Part shown: piece by piece, positions 23,854 to 28,961 of the stretch
How the letters are laid out: each line of letters opens with the position of its first letter
Numbering within the stretch: the first letter of the stretch is position 1
NCBI GenBank assembly: GCA_910586105.1
Contig: CAJUGU010000041.1
Location: 1 to 28,961 of the forward strand
Length of the DNA stretch: 28,961 nt
Direction of reading: 5' to 3'
Origin: an uncultured Eubacteriales bacterium
GTDB taxonomy: Bacteria; Bacillota; Clostridia; Oscillospirales; Butyricicoccaceae
The notes under the pieces: model-generated
What the model was told of the DNA's origin: nothing
What the model saw: only the letters and a program-made list of their open reading frames with translations
The model's database searches: none
Program-made: the position numbers and the translations under genes

Positions 23854-23886
23854 TGGTAAAAAGTTCACATGGGAGGAATGTTTGTG

Positions 23887-24426
23887 ATGGAAATGAAGGA
23901 AACCAAAACCATGGAAAACCTTCGTAAGGCGCTTACGGGGGAATCGATCGCTCGCAATAAGTATACCTATTTTGCACAGGTCGCCCGCAAAAACGGCGAC
24001 GTAAAAATTGCCGACGCCTTCGAGCAGATGGCGAAAAACGAAATGACGCATGCCCGTTTGTGGTTTGAACAATTAAACGGCGGCTTGCCCGCTGCGACAA
24101 AGGAATGCCTCATGCAGGCCGCGCAGGGCGAATACCAGGAATGGTATGAGATGTATCCTGATTTTGCCCGCCAGGCGAGGGAAGACGGACGGGAAGACCT
24201 TGCCGTCATGTTTGAGAAGGTCGCCGAGATCGAGCGCAGCCATGAAAACCGCTTCATGACCCTGCTTGCGGAATTGACCCAAAGCGGCGCCGTTGCCGAT
24301 ACGCCGGAGCAGAAAAAGGAAGGCTATCGCTGCCAGTTCTGCGGCGCGATCTTTGAAAAGCGTCCGGATACCTGCGACACCTGCGGGGCGATCGGGGCTT
24401 TTGAATACGTCGAATATTTTGAGTGA
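23887..24426 (+). CDS. rbr: Rubrerythrin
   Basis: A 179-aa cytosolic peroxide-reducing diiron protein used by anaerobes to detoxify H2O2 with electrons from rubredoxin or NADH systems. The ferritin-like four-helix domain carries EMTH (52-55) and EIERSHE (114-120), which supply Glu and His ligands. The C-terminal rubredoxin domain has CQFCG (C149, C152) and CDTCG (C163, C166). The start is the ATG at 23887, with GGAGG ten bases upstream; ATGs further upstream sit too close to or before the ribosome binding site. It is monocistronic, with its own promoter and terminator. Length and ligands are intact. Confidence 0.96.
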   Translation: MEMKETKTMENLRKALTGESIARNKYTYFAQVARKNGDVKIADAFEQMAKNEMTHARLWFEQLNGGLPAATKECLMQAAQGEYQEWYEMYPDFARQAREDGREDLAVMFEKVAEIERSHENRFMTLLAELTQSGAVADTPEQKKEGYRCQFCGAIFEKRPDTCDTCGAIGAFEYVEYFE

Positions 24427-24432
24427 TCCAAG

Positions 24433-24459
24433 ACCGGCCTGGAAACGGGCTGGTTTTTG
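24433..24459 (+). terminator. Terminator of rubrerythrin
   Basis: The imperfect stem ACCGGCC / GGGCTGGT is followed by a T-run (TTTTTGTTTT). Confidence 0.65.
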
Positions 24460-24486
24460 TTTTGGAAATCAAGACGATACCATAAC

Positions 24487-24515
24487 TTGCGCCCCGGCGG
24501 CCGGTGTGCTATACT
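24487..24515 (+). promoter_or_regulatory. Sigma-A promoter of the DUF6194-like gene
   Basis: TTGCGC (24487-24492), a 17-bp spacer, TATACT (24510-24515), about 40 bases before the start codon. Confidence 0.72.
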
Positions 24516-24554
24516 GGAAATACAAGATCTGATCGCCATAGGAGGATGTGTGTT

Positions 24555-25004
24555 ATGACGCCGGATGAAATCTTGAAAATCTGCCGGGAAACGCTGCCGG
24601 ACACGGTGCTGGTGGAAAGCTGGGGCGAACGCGGTATTTTTTACAATCCGGGGCTGCGGCGCAAGCGCGGCGTTTATGTGCTGACCGTAAAGGAAAAGGA
24701 CGGCGCGAACGATCGGACGTCCGGGCTTGATCGGGAAGGCGTTTTCCGGGTCAACCTCGGCCTGCGGAAAGAGACTTACCGGCAGCGGTTTGGGGAGCTG
24801 CCCAAGCGCCCGCCGAAGGGCGGGGCCGTCGAACTCCCTTGCGATTTTACCGCGCTGGATACGCTCCTTCCCCATCCGGTCTATGCCTGGATGGGCTGGG
24901 TATGCGTATTGAATCCGTCCGAGGAGACTTTCGGCGCGCTGAAACCGTTGATCGAGGAGGCTTACGCCTATGCGCAGGAAAAATTTGCGAAAAGCAAGGC
25001 TTAA
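24555..25004 (+). CDS. DUF6194-like protein
   Basis: A 149-aa soluble protein with no signal or membrane segment. Characteristic segments are ESWGERGIFYNPG, LDREGVFRVNLGLRKETY, LDTLLPHPVYAWMGWVCVLNP and the closing helix LIEEAYAYAQEKF (the longer ones read in parts). These match my recollection of DUF6194, a family related in fold to the MmcQ/YjbR proteins and of unknown function. The start ATG at 24555 has AGGAGG nine bases upstream. It is followed after 16 bases by the next gene and probably shares a transcript with it. The domain name is from memory, not a search. Confidence 0.72.
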   Translation: MTPDEILKICRETLPDTVLVESWGERGIFYNPGLRRKRGVYVLTVKEKDGANDRTSGLDREGVFRVNLGLRKETYRQRFGELPKRPPKGGAVELPCDFTALDTLLPHPVYAWMGWVCVLNPSEETFGALKPLIEEAYAYAQEKFAKSKA

Positions 25005-25020
25005 CGCCAAAGGGGAGGCC

Positions 25021-25587
25021 ATGATAGCGAACCGAAAACGTGTCTGTTTGCTGGTAGCCAGCGTGTGTCTGCTGGCAGGCGTGATTTATGCTGGTACGCA
25101 TCGTATCTGGCGGTTGAGCGAATGCCCCGAGTGGGAGGCATGGGACCGTGCGGTCGCCTGTTCTCGGGTGATTCCCGGGCAAATATCGATCCCATTGGAG
25201 ATGACCGAAGGCGATGTTACGGCGGCGATCTATGCGGCGTCGGAGCTTCGACTGTGCCGGGACTTCTCTGGCTCTGCCGCTCCAGTCACGGCGGCGGAAA
25301 CCGACCGTTTTTCGCTTATTTACCCCGGCGCGGCATACATTGAGCTTCATATCATGCCCGACGGAACAATCAAGGGCAGCCTGTCAGACTGGGACAACCA
25401 CAGGCGGTATACGATTTTGAACGCGGATGGGTTTTCCGACTTTGCAGAAGCCGCGGCAGATCGTCCCTGTGACAGCCGGTATTCCGAATGGGAAGCTTTC
25501 GGCCCAAATGCCGGCTGCGAAATTCCGGCAGATGAAATGCGGCGAAATTCTCAGCGAGAGAAAAGATTCTCTCGCAAAAGCGGTTGA
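25021..25587 (+). CDS. Membrane-anchored or secreted protein of unknown function, 188 aa
   Basis: Residues 7-24 (VCLLVASVCLLAGVIYAG) form an uncleaved anchor or signal peptide after a short basic N-terminus. The remainder is extracytoplasmic, with several single Cys residues that could form disulfides. No family is recognised. A PGAAYIELHIMPDG segment looks like a beta-hairpin of a small sensor-like domain. The start is the ATG at 25021, with AAGGGGAGG just upstream; an in-frame ATG at 24970 lies inside the upstream gene. The stop TGA is part of the -35 box (TTGACA) of the following T-box promoter, so the two transcription units abut exactly. Confidence 0.7.
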   Translation: MIANRKRVCLLVASVCLLAGVIYAGTHRIWRLSECPEWEAWDRAVACSRVIPGQISIPLEMTEGDVTAAIYAASELRLCRDFSGSAAPVTAAETDRFSLIYPGAAYIELHIMPDGTIKGSLSDWDNHRRYTILNADGFSDFAEAAADRPCDSRYSEWEAFGPNAGCEIPADEMRRNSQREKRFSRKSG

Positions 25588-25613
25588 CAAACACCGCAGG
25601 CGCGGTATATAAT
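25584..25613 (+). promoter_or_regulatory. Sigma-A promoter of the Trp T-box/trpB transcript
   Basis: TTGACA (25584-25589), an 18-bp spacer, TATAAT (25608-25613). The -35 box overlaps the stop codon of the upstream gene. Confidence 0.85.
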
Positions 25614-25619
25614 GTGATA

Positions 25620-25916
25620 GCAAAACCGATGACGGAGACGAGTACATCGGGCCTTTGCCCCCACAGAGAGCCGCGAAAAGGTGTGAGCGCGGCGGGGCGG
25701 AGCCGGTCGAATGGCCTCCTGAGGGCAACGCGAAAGGCGGGATCTTTTCCCGGGCCAAGTAGCCGCGACGGGGCGCTCCACCCGTTACCAGCCGGAGCGC
25801 GTATTACTGGATACGCGAACAGAGCGGGCGCTTTACTGCGCCAATTTGGGTGGTACCGCAAGAGAACCTTTCTCCTGTCCCAAAGTCCGATCCACGGGCT
25901 TCGGGCAGGTTTTTTT
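25620..25916 (+). promoter_or_regulatory. T-box riboswitch leader with Trp (UGG) specifier
   Basis: Stem I opens with GGAG and the GAGTA loop-E strand (around 25635-25648). The return strand at 25709-25720 reads GAA, TGG, C, CTCC, giving the Trp specifier TGG at 25712-25714. The T-box bulge GGGTGGTACCGCA lies at 25848-25860. The terminator pairs CCTGTCC (from about 25874) with GGGCAGG, followed by seven T (25910-25916). The gene downstream encodes a tryptophan synthase beta-type protein, which agrees with the specifier. The leader fills nearly all of the 378-base gap between genes. Confidence 0.92.
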
Positions 25917-25965
25917 ATTGCCCGGCCCCTTCATCTTTTACTCGAATCAAAGGAGTGTTTTTGAA

Positions 25966-27333
25966 ATGCCGAAGATCCCGCACAGATTATACCTGACCGA
26001 AGAACAAATGCCGTCGCAGTGGTACAACCTGCGCGCCGATATGCCGGAACAGCCCGACCCGATGCTTGACCCCGGCACGTTGCAGCCGCTGACGGAGGAA
26101 GCGCTTTATCCGATCTTTTGCAAAGAGCTTGCCCGTCAGGAGATGGACAGCCAGACCCGCTGGGTCGATATCCCGGAAGGGATCCTGGAAGAATACCGCA
26201 TCTATCGGCCTTCGCCGCTGATCCGTGCCTATAATCTGGAGCAGACGCTGGATACCCCTGCAAAAATTTATTACAAGTATGAGGGCAACAACACTTCCGG
26301 CTCTCATAAACTGAATTCTGCGATCGCACAGGCTTATTATGCCAAACAGCAGGGGCTGAAAGGCGTCACCACGGAAACCGGCGCCGGACAGTGGGGCACC
26401 GCGCTTTCCGAAGCCTGTGCTTTTTATGGGCTTGACCTTCAGGTGTATATGGTCAAATGTTCGTATGAACAAAAACCGTTCCGGAAAGCCGTCATGGGCG
26501 TATTTGATGCCAATGTTACGCCTTCCCCTTCGCCAACGACTGAAATCGGGCGCAGGATCCTTGCGGAATACCCCGATTCGACCGGTTCGTTAGGCTGCGC
26601 GATCTCGGAAGCGGTCGAAAAAGCGGTTTCGTCCGAGAATTACCGCTATGTGCTCGGTTCTGTCCTGAATCAGGTCCTGCTGCATCAATCCATCATTGGC
26701 CTTGAGGCCAAAACCGCTATGGATATCCTTGGCGAATATCCCGATATCGTGATCGGCTGCGCAGGCGGTGGCTCGAATCTTGGCGGTTTGATCGCCCCAT
26801 ATATGCGTGATAAACTCACCGGTCAGGGCGGTCCGCGAATCGTTGCGGTGGAACCGGCCTCTTGCCCCTCGTTCACGCGCGGTAAATATGCGTATGATTT
26901 TTGCGATACGGGCAAGGTCACGCCGCTTGCAAAAATGTATACATTAGGCAATGGCTTCATGCCAGCACCCAACCATGCGGGCGGACTGCGCTATCATGGT
27001 ATGAGCCCGATCCTGTCAAAGCTGTATCATGATGGGTATATGGAGGCTGTAGCGGTCAAACAGACGGAAGTCTTTGAGGCCGCTACGCTGTTTGCGACAA
27101 AGGAAACGATTTTGCCTGCGCCGGAATCGTCGCATGCAATCTGTCAGGCGATCAAGGAAGCGGTCAAGTGCCGCGAATCCGGGGAGGCGAAAACGATCCT
27201 GTTCGGGCTGACCGGTACCGGCTACTTTGATATGATGGCGTATGAGGCCTTTAAGAACGGCGCCATGACCGATCATGTCCCAACGGATGAGGAATTAGCG
27301 GTCGGCTTTGCTTCGCTGCCGCGGCTTGGTTGA
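25966..27333 (+). CDS. trpB: Tryptophan synthase beta chain-like PLP enzyme (TrpB2 type)
   Basis: A 455-aa cytosolic PLP enzyme of the longer TrpB2 class, which condenses indole (or indole from TrpA) with serine to form tryptophan. The PLP lysine motif GSHKLNSA (around residue 111) is present. The ETGAGQWG segment carries the catalytic Glu, followed by the phosphate-binding GCAGGGSNLGG and a late GLTGTG segment. The ATG at 25966 has AAAGGAG ten bases upstream. No trpA or other trp gene is adjacent, and an intrinsic terminator follows, so the gene is a stand-alone unit controlled by the Trp T-box. TrpB2 enzymes often work without TrpA, and salvage of external indole is a reasonable inference. 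Confidence 0.95.
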   Translation: MPKIPHRLYLTEEQMPSQWYNLRADMPEQPDPMLDPGTLQPLTEEALYPIFCKELARQEMDSQTRWVDIPEGILEEYRIYRPSPLIRAYNLEQTLDTPAKIYYKYEGNNTSGSHKLNSAIAQAYYAKQQGLKGVTTETGAGQWGTALSEACAFYGLDLQVYMVKCSYEQKPFRKAVMGVFDANVTPSPSPTTEIGRRILAEYPDSTGSLGCAISEAVEKAVSSENYRYVLGSVLNQVLLHQSIIGLEAKTAMDILGEYPDIVIGCAGGGSNLGGLIAPYMRDKLTGQGGPRIVAVEPASCPSFTRGKYAYDFCDTGKVTPLAKMYTLGNGFMPAPNHAGGLRYHGMSPILSKLYHDGYMEAVAVKQTEVFEAATLFATKETILPAPESSHAICQAIKEAVKCRESGEAKTILFGLTGTGYFDMMAYEAFKNGAMTDHVPTDEELAVGFASLPRLG

Positions 27334-27410
27334 ACCGGGGCGCGGCTGCCGGGCGATCCGTGTGAGTCCCAAGTCGGGTATGTTGCTTTGAAAAGCAGTT
27401 GACGTAAAAA

Positions 27411-27441
27411 CGGGAAGGGGATTACCTGCCTTCCCGTTTTT
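27411..27441 (+). terminator. Terminator of trpB
   Basis: A perfect stem CGGGAAGG (27411-27418) / CCTTCCCG (27429-27436) is followed by five T. The next 170 bases (27442-27610) hold nothing I can recognise. Confidence 0.9.
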
Positions 27442-27610
27442 GCGTTGCCGCATTTGGCATGCAGCCGATTCCGGTGATGCGCTGCATTTTAAGATGCGTT
27501 GTACGGCTTTGCGTTAAAATCGGCGGCTGTGCTTATCAATGCGGGGGTGCATAGTGGATATAGGATCGGTTTGAAATGGATGCGAGCGGGCTGCCAAGAA
27601 TGGTCTGGCC

Positions 27611-27639
27611 TTGAAAAAGGATGGCGCCTATGATATAAT
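27611..27639 (+). promoter_or_regulatory. Sigma-A promoter of the Rpn-family gene
   Basis: TTGAAA (27611-27616), a 17-bp spacer, TATAAT (27634-27639), about 30 bases before the GTG start. Confidence 0.8.
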
Positions 27640-27670
27640 AAAAACACAAGTTCCTGAAAGGGGTGGTTTC

Positions 27671-28639
27671 GTGGGATTACTGCCAATGGGCGCGGACATA
27701 CTACCACCATCTGATGATCGAATATTCAAGCTGATTTTGACCAAGGAGGAAGCCAAACCCGCATTGATGGATCTGATTTCTGCCATTACGGGTCGGAAAG
27801 TGATAGATGTTGTCGTTCGGAATAGTGAATTATTGTCTCAGGATACAAAAGAAAAAGATGAGCGGCTGGATGTAAACTGCCGCATTGAGGACGATACTCA
27901 ATTCGATATCGAAATGCAGGCGCATCGGATCGCGGAAGACTCTGACGACGATCCGCAGAACCTGAAAGGAAAGGGCGTATTATATCTGTGCGACTTGCAT
28001 TCTTCCCAACCGGCAAGAGGCGTGAAACGATATGATAAACTGGCGCAAACGTGGCAGGTGACGTTTTGTACCTATCCGGTATTTCCGCATAAAAAGGAGT
28101 TTGTCCATACCTTCTCGCTGCGGAATGATAAGGATAATGAATTGCTGTCAAACGCGATCCGCGTAGTGTATGTAGAACTGAGCAAACTTCAAGACGTATT
28201 GACGAAGCCGGTCGAAGAAATGACTGACTTGGAGAAATGGGCCATTTTTTTCCGATACGCGAATATCCCGAAGTATCGAAGCGTTGTGAATGATGTCATT
28301 GAATCAAAGGAGGCGTTGGATATGGCAAGCGAATTGCTGATGAGTGTCAGTCAGGATGAACATGAAAGAGCTTTGTTCCGCAGCCGCCGGATGGCGGAAA
28401 CGGACCGCATGTCAGACTTAGCGACCGTTGAAGATCGTGGAAGACGGCGTGGCCGGCAGGAAGGCATCGGCATTGGCCGAAAGGAAGGCCGAAAGGAAGG
28501 CGTTGGCATCGGTCGTCAGGAGCGCGACATCGAAATCGCTAAAGCAATGCTTGCGGATGGCGAACCGATCGAAAAGATCATGCGTTATACATTGTTGGCG
28601 AAAAGCGAAATCGAAAAGCTCCGGATCCAACTTCCATAA
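27671..28639 (+). CDS. Rpn-family recombination-promoting nuclease/putative transposase (PD-(D/E)XK)
   Basis: A 322-aa protein. The N-terminal PD-(D/E)XK nuclease domain has the typical opening DDRIFKLILTKEEAKPAL, then the active-site strand segment ERLDVNCRIEDDTQFDIEMQ (Asp, then Glu/Gln). LPSSQ-like and LYLCDLHSSQ segments and the family's helical middle follow. Near the C-terminus is a tandem Gly-Arg-x-Glu-Gly repeat (about residues 256-280, for example GRKEGRKEG), also typical of these proteins. The start is GTG at 27671, with AAAGGGG eight bases upstream; an ATG at 27686 is the alternative. Base composition is visibly richer in A/T than in the neighbours, and an IS end lies 270 bases downstream. 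Both suggest recent acquisition. Confidence 0.85.
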   Translation: MGLLPMGADILPPSDDRIFKLILTKEEAKPALMDLISAITGRKVIDVVVRNSELLSQDTKEKDERLDVNCRIEDDTQFDIEMQAHRIAEDSDDDPQNLKGKGVLYLCDLHSSQPARGVKRYDKLAQTWQVTFCTYPVFPHKKEFVHTFSLRNDKDNELLSNAIRVVYVELSKLQDVLTKPVEEMTDLEKWAIFFRYANIPKYRSVVNDVIESKEALDMASELLMSVSQDEHERALFRSRRMAETDRMSDLATVEDRGRRRGRQEGIGIGRKEGRKEGVGIGRQERDIEIAKAMLADGEPIEKIMRYTLLAKSEIEKLRIQLP

Positions 28640-28649
28640 CGCCACGTAA

Positions 28650-28680
28650 GCATCTGCGAATGGTACCGCAGGGGCTTTTT
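28650..28680 (+). terminator. Weak terminator after the Rpn-family gene
   Basis: The imperfect stem GCATCTGCG / CGCAGGGGC is followed by five T. The GGTACCGCA in its loop region resembles a T-box motif but has no supporting structure. Confidence 0.5.
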
Positions 28681-28906
28681 CGTGTAGGCGGGCGCAATGG
28701 AAGGGGCATCCGCCTCACGGCGCACCGCAACGGAAAAGAAAGCCTGCCCTTTCGAGCCAGATTCTTCTTCTGGTACCCGACAGCCACGTAAACATCCCGT
28801 GTATTCAAACCGGTCGCAAGTCTGCTGAACCATGTACTCCGCTTTATCCCTGCCCGGGCCGTTTGGCATTTTGGCGAGAAGGGGATCGAGGACACCTGCG
28901 TATTCC
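28681..28906 (-). pseudogene. Possible gene fragment cut by the IS insertion
   Basis: On the minus strand, an open frame enters from the IS end and reads plausible protein for about 45 residues (AGVLDPLLAKMPNGPG, then KAEYMVQQTCDRFEYTG). It then runs into less protein-like sequence and finally into the 3' end of the Rpn-family gene. The apparent start lies in the IS terminal repeat. It may be the interrupted 3' part of an older gene. I recognise no family, and coding status is uncertain. Confidence 0.3.
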
Positions 28907-28909
28907 TTA

Positions 28910-28961
28910 GAAGCTGTATTCACAAAGTGCTAAAAACATGATACAATACGATTATGAGAAC
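28910..28961 (+). mobile_element. Left end of an IS5-like insertion sequence, continues past the window
   Basis: The terminal sequence GAAGCTGTATTCAC starts at 28910 after a TTA triplet (28907-28909) that fits a TNA target duplication. It matches the MITE ends at 20502 and 20605 in 12 of 13 positions. A promoter follows: TTCACA (28919-28924), a 17-bp spacer, TACAAT (28942-28947). An ATG at 28954 begins a frame Met-Arg-Thr at the window edge, probably the transposase start. The right end is not visible. Confidence 0.7.

Noticed and set aside
28655..28670. GGTACCGCA resembling a T-box bulge after the Rpn-family gene
   Set aside because: No Stem I, specifier loop or downstream gene is present. 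It sits in the loop of a weak terminator.
1..28961. CRISPR arrays, phage modules, toxin-antitoxin pairs, tRNA or rRNA genes
   Set aside because: I looked for regularly spaced repeats, structural phage proteins, paired small ORFs and conserved RNA sequences on both strands and found none I could support.

Overview
The window is about 29 kb of GC-rich DNA (roughly 60% or more by eye) from an anaerobic, low-oxygen-adapted Firmicute. A gut-type Clostridia, perhaps Oscillospiraceae or a relative, fits best. The reasons are the class III (Firmicutes-type) fructose-1,6-bisphosphatase, a four-subunit 2-oxoacid:ferredoxin oxidoreductase, rubrerythrin, two T-box leaders, strong AGGAGG-type ribosome binding sites, sigma-A promoters and lipobox lipoproteins. 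I cannot name the species.

Region by region. (1) 1-6.3 kb, minus strand: a SorC-type sugar-sensing regulator, an iron-dependent alcohol dehydrogenase, an acetyltransferase fused to a P-loop kinase-like domain, a DUF6440 miniprotein, fbp and a PAP2 phosphatase, tightly packed and probably one or two transcripts. (2) 6.3-8.3 kb, plus strand: an orphan 117-aa gene with a near-consensus promoter, then a DUF4300-like lipoprotein. (3) 8.3-8.6 kb: the truncated N-terminus of an AEC-family transporter between two terminators. (4) 8.8-16.3 kb, minus strand: a complete sugar or polyol utilisation system, made of an ABC transporter (ATPase, permease, substrate-binding lipoprotein), an AraC-type regulator, an IolE-like TIM-barrel isomerase and a Gfo/Idh/MocA dehydrogenase. 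Its two transport transcripts start from promoters sharing a nearly identical 26-bp element at exactly the same distance from the -10 box, probably the AraC-type regulator's operator. (5) 16.5-19.9 kb, minus strand: the oxidoreductase operon in the order gamma-delta-alpha-beta behind a T-box whose specifier is best read as AUC (Ile). This points to branched-chain 2-oxoacids rather than housekeeping pyruvate metabolism. (6) 20-21 kb: a small membrane protein gene with a 104-bp MITE inserted exactly at its stop codon, and a short hypothetical ORF. (7) 21-23.7 kb, minus strand: a FliK/YlqG-like protein, a FlhB-C-terminus-like protein (YlqH) and a PilZ protein. (8) 23.8-27.4 kb, plus strand: rubrerythrin with a palindrome between its -35 and -10 boxes, a DUF6194-like protein, an unknown membrane-anchored or secreted protein, and a stand-alone trpB2 behind a Trp T-box. 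(9) 27.6-29 kb: a lower-GC Rpn-family nuclease/transposase gene, a broken reading frame, and the left end of an IS5-like element that continues past the window. The terminal repeats of that IS match those of the MITE at 20.5 kb.

The most distinctive signals are the Ile-type T-box on the oxidoreductase operon, the twin AraC-linked promoter elements, the acetyltransferase-kinase fusion, and the MITE/IS pair. No rRNA, tRNA, CRISPR array or phage module was found.
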